A stretch of DNA of 47,814 nucleotides from an uncultured Collinsella sp. (GTDB lineage Bacteria; Actinomycetota; Coriobacteriia; Coriobacteriales; Coriobacteriaceae): NCBI GenBank assembly GCA_902491395.1, contig CABUHO010000017.1, positions 1 through 47,814 of the forward strand, given 5' to 3'. This document shows positions 23,873 to 33,200 of this stretch, piece after piece. The notes under the pieces are model-generated. The model ran no database searches. It worked only from the letters and a program-made list of their open reading frames with translations, and had not been told where the DNA came from. The number at the start of each line of letters is the position of its first letter. The first letter of the stretch is position 1. A program made the translations under genes and the position numbers.

Positions 23873-26755
23873 ATGACGCTACTGTATTTCCTTACCCTGT
23901 TTCCGCTGGTACCGGCGCTGGGCATGCTGCTCGCGCGCGGTGACCGCGCCCGCGATGCGGTAGGGCTTGTAGGCTCCGGCATTATTATGGCGGTGACAGT
24001 TGTAGTCGCCGTCATGTTTTTTGGCACGGGTCCGCAGAGCTTTGAGGTCGCCCCCGGCACCTCGCATGTGCTCTCGATCATCAGCTCCGTCATCGACGTA
24101 ATTCTGTGCGCCGTCATCCTGTACAACGCGTTCAAATATAGGAACGCGCTTACCGGTGTGCTCGGCGTGGTACAGTTGGTGGGCTCGCTCGCCTTTGCAG
24201 CTATGACGCTGCCCGCGACCGAAGCCGTCACGGCAACGCCGCTCTACCTAGACTACATGAGCGTGATCATGGTCCTCGCCGTCGGCATCGTCGGCAGCCT
24301 AATCTGCGTGTATGCCCTGGGCTACATGAAGGACTTCCAGGCCCATGACGAGCACGAGGCCGCGCTGCGCGGGCAGACCGCGCCCGACCGTCGCCCGCAG
24401 TTCCTGGCGCTCATGTTCCTGTTCCTCTCGGCCATGTTCGTCATCGTGACGAGCGACAACCTTGAGTGGCTGTTCTGCGGCTGGGAAATCACCACCGTGT
24501 GCTCGTTCCTCATGATTGGCTACACGCGCACGCCCGAGGCCATAAAAAACGCTTTCACCCAGATCATCCTCAACATGCTGGGCGGCATCGCGTTTTTGGC
24601 CGGGCTCATGTACCTGCACGTTAACGGCATGCCGCTGACCATCTCGGGCATGATCGAGCTTTCCGGCGCCGGAACCGCGCAATCCGCGCTGCTGGTGATG
24701 CCGGTCGTTCTGCTGTCGCTCGCCGCACTCACCAAGGCCGCGCAGATGCCGTTCCACACTTGGCTATTGGGTGCCATGGTTGCCCCCACGCCCACGAGCG
24801 CCCTGCTGCACTCGTCAACCATGGTCAAAGCCGGCGTGTTCCTGATGGTCAAGCTCAGCCCGCTCTATGCCATCTATCCCGTGACTGGCTTTATGGTCAC
24901 GAGTGTGGGTGCCATCACGTTTTTGCTCGCTGCCCTCATGGCCATCTCGCAGAGCAACGCCAAACGCGTGCTCGCGTACTCCACCATTTCCAACTTGGGC
25001 CTTATCAGCGCCTGCCTAGGCGTCGGCGCGCCCGAGGCCGTGTGGGCCGCGATCTTCCTGATCCTGTTCCATACGGTGGCAAAGTCGCTGCTGTTCCTGT
25101 GCGTGGGCACGGCCGAGCATCATATCGGCAGCCGCAATATCGAGGACATGGACGGCATGTTCAGCCGCATGCCGCACCTGACGCGCCTGATGATGCTGGG
25201 CATTATGGGCATGTTCGTGGCCCCGTTTGGCATGCTCGTGTCCAAGTGGGGCGCCCTGGTGGCGTTTGCCCAGACCGGCAACGTGCTCATGATCATGGTG
25301 CTTGCCTTTGGCTCGGCCGCGACGTTCTTCTTCTGGGGCAAGTGGCTTGCCAAGCTTTCGGGCGTCGATCCCACGGCTCAAAACGTTGAGGTCAATGTCC
25401 ATAAGACCGAATGGATGGCCCTCAACACCATCGCCGCGCTGCTGATTCTTTGCTGCGTGGCGTTCCCGCTCATCTCGAGCGGCCTGGTGTCGCCTTACTT
25501 GGCCATGGTGTTTGGCCGCGTGCCGTACGTTATTGGCAAGGACTCCATGTATCTGATGGTGGTTATCGTGGCGTTTATCGCCGTGGTGCTGCTGACTTCA
25601 TTCCGCGTGAGCAACAAACCGCACGTAAACGTATATCTTTCGGGTGTGGGAACCGACAATTACCGCCATTTCCGCGGCTCGATGGGACGCGAGGTGAAGG
25701 CCGAAAAGCGCAATTGGTACTCGGTGGACGCCCTTGGTGAGAAGCGTATTGGCCCCGCGGGTAGCGTCGTGTGCTGCAGCATTATCTTGTTTGCGCTGCT
25801 GTGTTGCGCGTGGATTGGGCCCGAGCGGCTTGCCATGAGCGCGCCCTCGGTGTTGCGCGGCAAGTATTTTGAAGGTTCGGGTGTCGTGGGCATATTTATT
25901 GGCACCGTGGCGTTTGCCCTGCTGGCGCCGCTTGTGGGCGGCCTGATCGACGGCGTTGACCGCAAACTTTCGGCTCGCATGCAGGGCCGCGTGGGCCCGC
26001 GCCTGCTGCAGCCCTTCTACGACGTTGCCAAGCTGCTGCGCAAGGCCCCTGCCAGCGTAAATACCATGGACGATACCTATATGGCATGTGCGCTCATCTT
26101 TACCGTGGTAGGCGGCGGCATCTTTGTGTCGGGTTCCAACACGCTGCTGTGCGCTTTTATGGTGACGCTCGCCGCGATCTTTGTGGTGCTGGCGTCCGCC
26201 TCGACGCAAAGCCCGTTTGCGCAGGTCGGCGCCGATCGCGAGTTGCTGCAGGTTATGAGCTACGAGCCCGCCGTTCTGCTGATGAGCGTGGGCCTCTACC
26301 TTGCCACCGACAGCTTTGATTCCATCGCCGTGACGGGGCAGTCGGCGCCCATCATCGTGTACAGCGCGCCCATTTTCCTGGCGCTGCTTGCGGTGCTCAC
26401 CATCAAGCTACGCAAGTCGCCGTTCGACCTTTCGTACTCGCATCACGCGCATCAGGAGATTGTCCAGGGCGTCGCCACCGAGATGAGCGGCAGCACGCTG
26501 GCCAAGATGACCCTTATGCACTGGTGCGAGACCGTGCTGTTTTTGATGTGGGTGGGCATGTTCTTTGTTTGGGGCAACCCGGTGAGCTGGGCCGTAGCCC
26601 TGGTCGTGATGGCTGCGACGTATTTTGTCGAGGTGCTGATCGACAACACCTTCGCACGCAGCACCTGGCGCAGCTGCTTTAAGCTCGGCTGGGGCGTGGC
26701 GCTGGTGTTTGGCCTACTCAACCTTATGCCCATCCTCGTCGACGTGTTTATTTAG
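23873..26755 (+). CDS. echAB: Ech-type hydrogenase membrane subunit: EchA (antiporter-like) fused to EchB (NuoH-like)
   Basis: A 960-residue polytopic membrane protein. Residues ~1-600 are an NuoL/HyfB/MrpA-type ion translocator. Residues matching the usual proton-path groups are E205 (CGWEITTVCSFLMIGY), K288 (TKAAQMPFHTWLL), K319 (STMVKAGVFL) and K404 (HTVAKSLLF). Residues ~670-960 are NuoH/HycD/EchB-like, with DRKLSARMQGRVGPRLLQP and SYEPAVLLMSVGLYL. In described Ech complexes these are separate proteins (family knowledge). Here no stop or restart lies between them. The ATG is preceded by GGGGGAG. It leads a five-gene operon and would anchor the hydrogenase and couple H2 formation to ion export. 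Confidence 0.92.
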   Translation: MTLLYFLTLFPLVPALGMLLARGDRARDAVGLVGSGIIMAVTVVVAVMFFGTGPQSFEVAPGTSHVLSIISSVIDVILCAVILYNAFKYRNALTGVLGVVQLVGSLAFAAMTLPATEAVTATPLYLDYMSVIMVLAVGIVGSLICVYALGYMKDFQAHDEHEAALRGQTAPDRRPQFLALMFLFLSAMFVIVTSDNLEWLFCGWEITTVCSFLMIGYTRTPEAIKNAFTQIILNMLGGIAFLAGLMYLHVNGMPLTISGMIELSGAGTAQSALLVMPVVLLSLAALTKAAQMPFHTWLLGAMVAPTPTSALLHSSTMVKAGVFLMVKLSPLYAIYPVTGFMVTSVGAITFLLAALMAISQSNAKRVLAYSTISNLGLISACLGVGAPEAVWAAIFLILFHTVAKSLLFLCVGTAEHHIGSRNIEDMDGMFSRMPHLTRLMMLGIMGMFVAPFGMLVSKWGALVAFAQTGNVLMIMVLAFGSAATFFFWGKWLAKLSGVDPTAQNVEVNVHKTEWMALNTIAALLILCCVAFPLISSGLVSPYLAMVFGRVPYVIGKDSMYLMVVIVAFIAVVLLTSFRVSNKPHVNVYLSGVGTDNYRHFRGSMGREVKAEKRNWYSVDALGEKRIGPAGSVVCCSIILFALLCCAWIGPERLAMSAPSVLRGKYFEGSGVVGIFIGTVAFALLAPLVGGLIDGVDRKLSARMQGRVGPRLLQPFYDVAKLLRKAPASVNTMDDTYMACALIFTVVGGGIFVSGSNTLLCAFMVTLAAIFVVLASASTQSPFAQVGADRELLQVMSYEPAVLLMSVGLYLATDSFDSIAVTGQSAPIIVYSAPIFLALLAVLTIKLRKSPFDLSYSHHAHQEIVQGVATEMSGSTLAKMTLMHWCETVLFLMWVGMFFVWGNPVSWAVALVVMAATYFVEVLIDNTFARSTWRSCFKLGWGVALVFGLLNLMPILVDVFI

Positions 26756-26767
26756 GAGGCGGCATCC

Positions 26768-27352
26768 ATGGATCATAAAATGTCGCGCTCGCCGTGGGTT
26801 ATTCATTACGACGGCTCGAGCTGCAACGGATGCGATATCGAGGTGCTGGCCTCGCTCACGCCGCTGTTCGATGCGGAGCGCTTTGGCGTGGTCAATACCG
26901 GCAACCCCAAGCATGCGGACATCTTTTTGGTGACGGGTTCGGTCAATGCCCAGAACCTGCCCGTCGTGCGCCAGATCTACAACCAGATGCTCGAGCCCAA
27001 GTGCGTGGTGGCCTGCGGTATCTGTGCGTGTTCGGGCGGCGTGTTTCGCGATGCCTACAACGTGATTGGCGGCGTGGACCGCGCGATTCCCGTGGACGTG
27101 TACGCGCCCGGGTGCGCCATTCGCCCCGAGACGGTGATCGATGCCATCGTGGAGGCGTGCGGCATCTTGGACCAGAAGGAGGCCGTGATGCGCGCCGGCG
27201 GCGATCCGCTCACCGTGGGCGGCGCCGCCACCTGGGACGGTGGCGTTGAGCTGGGCGAGGACGGGTTTGTGGCCGCGGCTGAGGCCGGCGACGCGCCCGC
27301 CGCTGGCGACGCACCTGCTGGGACACCCGCCGCTGCAAAGGAGGCCGAGTAA
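26768..27352 (+). CDS. echC: Ech-type hydrogenase small subunit (NuoB/HycG-like)
   Basis: 194 residues. Ligands of the proximal [4Fe-4S] cluster are visible: C19 and C22 (SSCNGCDIE), C83/C86 (VACGICACSGG) and C116 (APGC). The family core ends near residue 145. The rest is an acidic, Ala/Gly/Pro-rich tail (GDAPAAGDAPAGTPAAAKEAE) not needed for the cluster. The start is 12 bp after echAB and the stop overlaps the next ATG. The subunit passes electrons from EchF to the [NiFe] site in EchE. Confidence 0.9.
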   Translation: MDHKMSRSPWVIHYDGSSCNGCDIEVLASLTPLFDAERFGVVNTGNPKHADIFLVTGSVNAQNLPVVRQIYNQMLEPKCVVACGICACSGGVFRDAYNVIGGVDRAIPVDVYAPGCAIRPETVIDAIVEACGILDQKEAVMRAGGDPLTVGGAATWDGGVELGEDGFVAAAEAGDAPAAGDAPAGTPAAAKEAE

Positions 27353-28068
27353 TGCAAAAGGCTATCTATACCACCGTTGGGATCGACGAGCTCCTGTCGC
27401 ATGTCCAGGCGCTCAAGGGCGTCGGCGCGCGCTTTGTGCAAATGCACGCCGAGCGCAACGTCGACGACGGCTCGTATCGCTTGGTCTATACGTTTATCAA
27501 CGTTCGCGCTGCTCAGGAACATATTGCGCAGGACGGCAGCTATGCGATCGAGAATCTGGTGGTTGAGGGCATCGACCAGTACCAGGAGATTCCGTCCATC
27601 AGCTTGTATTACCCCGCGGTGTTCCCGTTTGAAAATGAGGCCCACGACCTGTTTGGTCTTGCCATTACCGATATGCAGATCGACTTTAAGGGCTTTTTCT
27701 ACCAGGTTTCGACTGCCGAGCCCATGAGCGTTATCACGCCCGAGGTGAAGGCCGCGCGCGAGAAGGCCATGAAGGTCCGCGCGGCCGCCGAGGCCAAGGC
27801 GCGCAAGGCCGCTGCCGAGAAGGCCGCCGCGGCTGCGGCTGCTGCAGGGGAGGGCGTTGCGGGCGCCGGTGATGCCGCGGGCGCCGCTGCTCAGCCCGCT
27901 GCGGCTGCCGGCTCCGATACTCAGCACGATGGGGCTGCTGCGAAGGCGGCGCTCAAGGCCGCCGAGATGGAGGCAAAGCTCGCCGCCATGGATCCCGAGA
28001 AAGTGGCCAAGGTCCGCGCGGCGCTTGCCGCCAAGGCCGCCCGCGACAAGCAGAAAGAGGAGGCGTAA
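27352..28068 (+). CDS. echD: Ech-type hydrogenase NuoC-like subunit with Ala/Lys-rich tail
   Basis: 238 residues. The first ~125 match the NuoC/HycE-N fold: IDELLSHVQALKGVGARFVQMHAE, IPSISLYYPAVFPFENEAHDLFGLAI. The remaining ~110 residues are an Ala/Lys/Glu-rich, probably helical extension (KVRAAAEAKARKAAAEKAAAA-type, then MEAKLAAMDPEKVAKVRAAL). Family members are usually about 120-170 residues. The ATG overlaps the echC stop by one base, suggesting translational coupling. Confidence 0.87.
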   Translation: MQKAIYTTVGIDELLSHVQALKGVGARFVQMHAERNVDDGSYRLVYTFINVRAAQEHIAQDGSYAIENLVVEGIDQYQEIPSISLYYPAVFPFENEAHDLFGLAITDMQIDFKGFFYQVSTAEPMSVITPEVKAAREKAMKVRAAAEAKARKAAAEKAAAAAAAAGEGVAGAGDAAGAAAQPAAAAGSDTQHDGAAAKAALKAAEMEAKLAAMDPEKVAKVRAALAAKAARDKQKEEA

Positions 28069-28073
28069 GGTCC

Positions 28074-29162
28074 ATGGCACATCGCTCCGTTATTCCGTTT
28101 GGCCCGCAGCACCCGGTGCTGCCCGAGCCGCTTCATCTAGACCTGGTGATCGAGGACGATCGCGTCATCGAGGCAATTCCGCAGATCGGCTTTGTGCACC
28201 GCGGGCTCGAGAAGCTCACCGAAAAGCGCGACATGCATCAGTTTGGCTACATCGCCGAGCGCATCTGCGGCATTTGCGCCGTGGGTCACAGCTGCGGCTA
28301 TGCCAGCGCCTGCGAGCGCATGCTCGACATCGAGGTGCCCGGCCGCGTGCAGTATATTCGCACCATTCTGCACGAGCTTTCGCGCATCCACTCGCATCTG
28401 CTGTGGCTGGGCCTGCTCGCCGATGCCTTTGGCTTCGAGGCGCTGTTCTATCGGTCATGGACCCTGCGCGAGCAGATTCTCAAGATCTTTGAGAGCACGT
28501 GCGGCGGTCGCGTGATTCTGTCGATTAACGAGATCGGCGGCCTTAAGCACGATATCGAGGACTCCGAGCTGGCGGGCATTGTCCAGACACTCGATGCCAT
28601 GCGTCCCGACTACGAGGCCCTGGTGCATACGTTTTTGGACGATGACAGCTGCGGCGAGCGCCTGCACGGCGTGGGCGTGATCAGCAAGAAGGACGCGCTG
28701 GAGCTTTCGATGGTCGGCCCGTTCGGTCGCGCCTCGGGCGTGGACTACGACGTGCGCATGTTTGGCGATGGTGCCTATGCGGATCTGGCTGCGTTTGAGC
28801 CGATTGTCGCTACCGACGGCGACTGCTACGCTCGCTGCCAGGTGCGCTGCGCCGAGGTCACGCAGGCCATGGACATCATTAAGGAGCTTGTGGGCAAGAT
28901 TCCGCACGACGGTATCGGCGGGCGCACCAAGCTCACGCCGGCCGACGGCGCACGCGGCGAGGTTGTGATTGAGCAGCCGCGTGGCGAGGCGTACTACTAT
29001 GTGCGCGGCAACGGCACCAAGAACTTGGACCGTTTCCGCGTGCGCACGCCGACGTCGCAGAACCTGGCGGGTCTGACACATGCGCTGCAGGGCGTGCTCC
29101 TTGCCAACGTGCCCATGATTATCCTGACCATCGACCCCTGCATTAGCTGCACGGAAAGGTAG
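28074..29162 (+). CDS. echE: Group 4 [NiFe] hydrogenase large subunit
   Basis: A 362-residue catalytic subunit. All four [NiFe] cysteines are present: C65 and C68 in ERICGICAVGH (H72), and C356 and C359 in DPCISCTER at the extreme C-terminus. Thus it is a genuine hydrogenase, not a NuoD homologue. The protein ends at this motif, so there is no C-terminal peptide for an endoprotease to remove, as in Ech and CooH-type enzymes (family knowledge). Hyp maturation genes are not in the window. It would evolve H2 from electrons of reduced ferredoxin. Confidence 0.94.
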   Translation: MAHRSVIPFGPQHPVLPEPLHLDLVIEDDRVIEAIPQIGFVHRGLEKLTEKRDMHQFGYIAERICGICAVGHSCGYASACERMLDIEVPGRVQYIRTILHELSRIHSHLLWLGLLADAFGFEALFYRSWTLREQILKIFESTCGGRVILSINEIGGLKHDIEDSELAGIVQTLDAMRPDYEALVHTFLDDDSCGERLHGVGVISKKDALELSMVGPFGRASGVDYDVRMFGDGAYADLAAFEPIVATDGDCYARCQVRCAEVTQAMDIIKELVGKIPHDGIGGRTKLTPADGARGEVVIEQPRGEAYYYVRGNGTKNLDRFRVRTPTSQNLAGLTHALQGVLLANVPMIILTIDPCISCTER

Positions 29163-29169
29163 GCAAGGC

Positions 29170-29511
29170 ATGAGTTTGCTGACATTTGCCAAGACGGCCT
29201 TGGGCTCTATGGTCAAGCAGCCGGTCACGGTGTGCTATCCGCAGGAGAAGCTGACGGCGCCCGAGCGCTTGCGCGGGCACATCGTCAACGACATGAACGT
29301 GTGCATTTGCTGTGGCATGTGCGCGCGTCGCTGCCCGGCGGGTGCGCTCGCGGTCGATCGCAAGGGAGGAACGTGGTCGATTGACCCGTATGCCTGCGTG
29401 GTATGCGGCGAGTGCATCGAGAGCTGCCCCAAACACTGCCTGACTATGGACACCGCCCGCACCCCGGTTGCGGCGGATAAGACTCCCACGGTAGAAACCA
29501 AGCTGGAATAG
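29170..29511 (+). CDS. echF: Ech-type hydrogenase ferredoxin-like subunit (NuoI/HycF-like)
   Basis: 113 residues with two [4Fe-4S] motifs: C45/C48/C51/C55 (CICCGMCARRCP) and C76/C79/C82/C86 (CVVCGECIESCP). It is the entry point for ferredoxin electrons and the last gene of the operon. Its final 11 bp, AGCTGGAATAG including the stop, is repeated twice more immediately downstream. Confidence 0.92.
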   Translation: MSLLTFAKTALGSMVKQPVTVCYPQEKLTAPERLRGHIVNDMNVCICCGMCARRCPAGALAVDRKGGTWSIDPYACVVCGECIESCPKHCLTMDTARTPVAADKTPTVETKLE

Positions 29512-29533
29512 AGCTGGAATAGAGCTGGAATAG
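29501..29533 (+). repeat. Triplicated 11-bp unit spanning the echF stop codon
   Basis: AGCTGGAATAG occurs three times head to tail (29501-29511, 29512-29522, 29523-29533). The first copy encodes the last residues and stop of echF; the others lie between it and the terminator. Confidence 0.95.
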
Positions 29534-29566
29534 GGGCCGGTGGGGCAAGAATGCCCTACCGGCCCC
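29533..29566 (+). terminator. Terminator of the hydrogenase operon
   Basis: A 15-bp stem with one mismatch, GGGGCCGGTGGGGCA with TGCCCTACCGGCCCC, directly after the repeated echF end. No T run follows, only GCGCTTAAA. Confidence 0.65.
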
Positions 29567-29598
29567 GCGCTTAAACGAGCGGTGGAGCCGCCGCGAAC

Positions 29599-29750
29599 AA
29601 AACTATGCCGGATTACTACGATAAATCGCCTGCCCCCAACCACGCCGCATTTGGCAAAATCAAAACCGCAGGTAGATAGCCTGCCGTTTTTCAAAAAAAG
29701 AAGGTATGGATGAGGGCCCCGACATTAGCCCCGTAATCCGGCATAGTTTT
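29599..29750. repeat. Palindromic element, CTATGCCGG family (copy 2)
   Basis: Perfect 18-bp inverted ends AAAACTATGCCGGATTAC (29599-29616) and 29733-29750; the interior carries AAAACCGCAGGTAGA. Compared with copy 1 the ends carry GATTAC in place of GTTTAC on both sides, a compensated change. Confidence 0.85.
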
Positions 29751-29844
29751 GAAATGGCACCATATCCGTAACAGCCCTTGATCCCCCAGGGACGGAGGAA
29801 AACGGGTCATTTTGGCCTCGCGAGGGCCGCCGCGTGATCCGTCT

Positions 29845-30004
29845 GCCACGAAATGGGCCCATCTACTACGTTTAGGCTGCTACCCTCAACCATGGCGAAC
29901 AACGCAAAAACAAAACCGCAGGTAGAACACCTGCGGTTTTTTATGAAATGCGGGTATGGTCGGGGGTATCGAGTCAAACGTAGTAGATGGGCCAGTTTTG
30001 TGGC
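29845..30004. repeat. Palindromic element, CCATCTACTACGTTTA family (copy 2)
   Basis: Inverted ends at 29845-29874 and 29975-30004; 160 bp in total. The interior is a perfect hairpin AAAACCGCAGGT/ACCTGCGGTTTT near 29918-29941 followed by T. GGGACGGAGGAAAACGGGTC motifs flank it at about 29790 and 30030. Confidence 0.85.
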
Positions 30005-30097
30005 GAGTGCCACCAATTGATTCCCCGGGGACGGAGGAAAACGGGTCATTTTTGCCTGACGGCTCCGAGTCGCACCAGTTTTCCTGCGAAAACGCCG

Positions 30098-30177
30098 TGT
30101 CTCAACTTTGGTGAGACATTTGTCTCACGCCCAAAACCGAATCTGGAACATGTGTCACCTGCCCTAATTGTGTCTCA
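30098..30177 (+). promoter_or_regulatory. Cluster of TGTCTCA boxes upstream of the giant adhesin gene
   Basis: TGTCTCA occurs at 30098-30104, 30121-30127 and 30171-30177, with a TGTGTCA variant at 30151-30157. The second forms the near-palindrome GTGAGACATTTGTCTCAC (30111-30128). All lie within 135 bp of the ATG at 30230. This suggests a multi-site operator for a dedicated regulator (inference). Confidence 0.5.
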
Positions 30178-30229
30178 TTCCGTAACTTTAGGCTGATGCA
30201 AGGTCTGAGACCGCGAGAAGGGAGACGCG

Positions 30230-33200
30230 ATGAGTAAGTACACGAGGGGTCTCTTGGCGGTGATACTTGCCGTAGTGCTTGTGTTGCCGGCTGCAGCATT
30301 TGCCATGCTGCCCGAGGCCAACGCCAGGTCCAGCACCGGAATGGACGGACCGACAGCAACAAAAATAGCCGACTACGACACCAGCAACCATTGGAAGTTC
30401 TGGGCGGGCGGCTATGACGGCAGTAAGGTCACGACCCAAAACGTCGGCCGAATCTGGACGGACAAGACGGTCAAGGCTATCGAGGACGGGGAGTCCGACT
30501 TCTCGACCACGCTTTCGGCGATGTCCTCGACGTCTGATACGACCTCGCTGGTCTCCAAGCCGCTCGATATCGTATTGGTGCTGGACGCCTCTGGCTCGAT
30601 GGACGATCCCATGGGCGGTAAAGGGTCCACCACCAAGCGTATCGATGCGCTCAAGAGTGCTGCCAACGGCTTTATCGACACTATTGCCAAGCAAAACGAG
30701 AGCATTGAGGATGCAAACAAGCAGCATCAGGTTGCCATCGTAAAGTTTGCGGGCAAGAAGAGCGATGAGGTCGGTAATGGTACCTATCGCGAAGACGGCT
30801 ACACCTACAACTACTCCCAGACCATGTTGGGCCTTACGGCCTGCAAGGATGAGGGCGCAAAGAGCCTCAAGGACACGGTCGATTCCATCAAGCCTGCCGG
30901 TTCCACCCGCGCCGACTATGGCATGGACCTGGCCAAGGACATCACCAAGGGCATCACTTCTGGTCGCGAAGGTGCCCAGAAGATTGTTGTGTTCTTCACC
31001 GATGGCTCTCCTACGAGCTCTAATGTTTTTGAGCCCAAGGTCGCTAGGGATGCTATCAATACCGCCAAGACCATAAAGAGCGGCGGGGCGACCATTTACA
31101 CCATCGGTATCTTTGACGGTGCGAAGCCGGGCGACGATCCAACAAGCAACCGCACGAGCAACGAGAACAAATTTATGCATGCCGTGTCGGACAACTACCC
31201 GAAGGCCTCATCGTCCGTTAGCTATGGCTTTTGGAGTGTCGATTTTGGCGACCCCGTTGCCGGTGCTAGCTACTACAAGTCGGCGACTAACGCCAGCGAG
31301 CTCGATCAGGTCTTTAAGGACATCTCGAGCGCTATTACCTCGGGCAAGGGTTTCCCGACTAAGGTCGAGGGCAACAACCCCAACGGCTCCGGCTACATTA
31401 CGTTTGAGGACGAGCTGGGCGCCTTCATGCAGGTCGATGGTTTTACTGGTGCTGAGTACAACGGCAAAGCTTACGACGCGGCCACTAAGTCCACCGATGG
31501 CAATATCGATACCTATACGTTTGATGGCGAGCTCGCTCACCTAGTGATTACGGTCGACCGCGCGGACGAGAAAAATCCCCAGCGCGGTGACATCGTGACG
31601 GTTAAGGTTCCCGCATCGCTCATTCCGCTGCGCCGCTTTACCGTCGACGAGTCGGCGGGCACGTTTATCGTCGATGCCACTGACGCCATCTCGCCTATCC
31701 GCGTGACGTATGCATCGAGCGTAAAATCTATCGCACGCAAAAACCTGTTTACCCCCAAAGACGTGCCGGGGCTGCAGAAGTATATTGACGAGCACAAGGA
31801 CGCCGATTCCAATACCGTCAGCTTCTATGCCAACAAATGGACTGGCGACGATGTGGGCGATACGGTCGCAAGCTTTGAGCCTGCCGCCAAGAACAGCTAT
31901 TACTACTTCCAAAAGCTGACGCCTGTCTATACAGACGCAGCCTGCACTAAGCCTGCAACGGAAAAGCCCTCTGGGTCTAAGACCTATTGGTACAAGGATG
32001 AGTTTGTGGCGCAGAACTCGTCAGGCGCGCCGTACGATGATTCCGTTTCGATCCCGGTTAAGGGAAGCGAGCTTGAAAGCTTTGACGGCGCTTTGGTAAA
32101 GGATGGCGACCACTGGTCGATTAGGGCCGGCACCGCGCGTCTTACTTTTATCAATCAGCTCCATACCACCAAAGATCGCGTGGGCGGAAACCCGACGGGC
32201 ACCGCGCACGACGTGATCAATCCCCAGTGGAACAACGCGAAGGTTGTTTCCGGTGCGACGAAGGTCAATGTCTACCTGGGCAATAACGGCAAGATTAACT
32301 TTACGCTCAATACCACGCCGACAAAGCTGGCGACTGCCGACTTTGGCCTGACCAAGGTGCTCGATGGACGCGAGTGGACGGATAAGGACAAGTTTGAATT
32401 TGGCCTGACTTCCGAGGACAACGCCCCGATGCCGAAATCCACGACCGCGATCGCAACCAAGGGTCATGCAGACATTAGTTTCGGCGATATTGATTATGCC
32501 AAACCTGGCACGTATATCTACAAGGTTAGCGAGAAGAACGCTGGCCAGACCATCGACGGAATCGCCTACAGCGCGAATGTCGCAGAAATTACCGTAACGG
32601 TGACGCCCAACGCAAAGGGCATGCTCGAGGCTTCGGTAGAGAAGACTTCCGGCAAAACCGAGTTCAAGAATAGCTATACCGCCGAGTCCGTCGAGTCTAG
32701 CGTTACCGACCATATCGAGATCACCAAGGTCCTAACCGGGCGCAAGCTCAAGGCAGGCGAATTCTCCTTCGAGTTGCTTGAGGGCGACGGCGAGGACGCA
32801 CGGGTTATCGAGACCGTCAAGAATGACGCCAACGGCAACGTTGCGTTCAGCGCCATCAAGTACACCGAGATTGGCCAGCACACCTACACGCTGCGCGAGG
32901 TCAAGGGCGACGCCGGTGGCATCGTCTACGACGGCAAGACCTATACCATCGTGACGACCATTGCCGACAACGGCAAGGGCCAGCTGGTGGCTACGCACGA
33001 GCTAAAGGGCGCCGAGGACGTCAAGAGCATTAAGTTCGAGAACGGCTACACTGCTGCGTCCGTCGAGGCATCGCTTGTGGGCAAGAAGAATCTGCAGGTT
33101 CCTGATGGCCTGACCCCGGCTGACATTGCCGGCAAGTTTACCTTTACCGTGACCGGTGAAGAGGGCGCACCCATGCCCGCGAACGCGAGCGTGACCAATG

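Noticed and set aside
23873..29511. Respiratory complex I (Nuo) operon
   Set aside because: The large subunit keeps all four [NiFe] cysteines, and NuoA, J, K, E, F and G are absent.
29599..30004. Riboswitch or leader RNA of the adhesin gene
   Set aside because: The structures are copies of dispersed palindromic elements also found between convergent genes at the other two loci.
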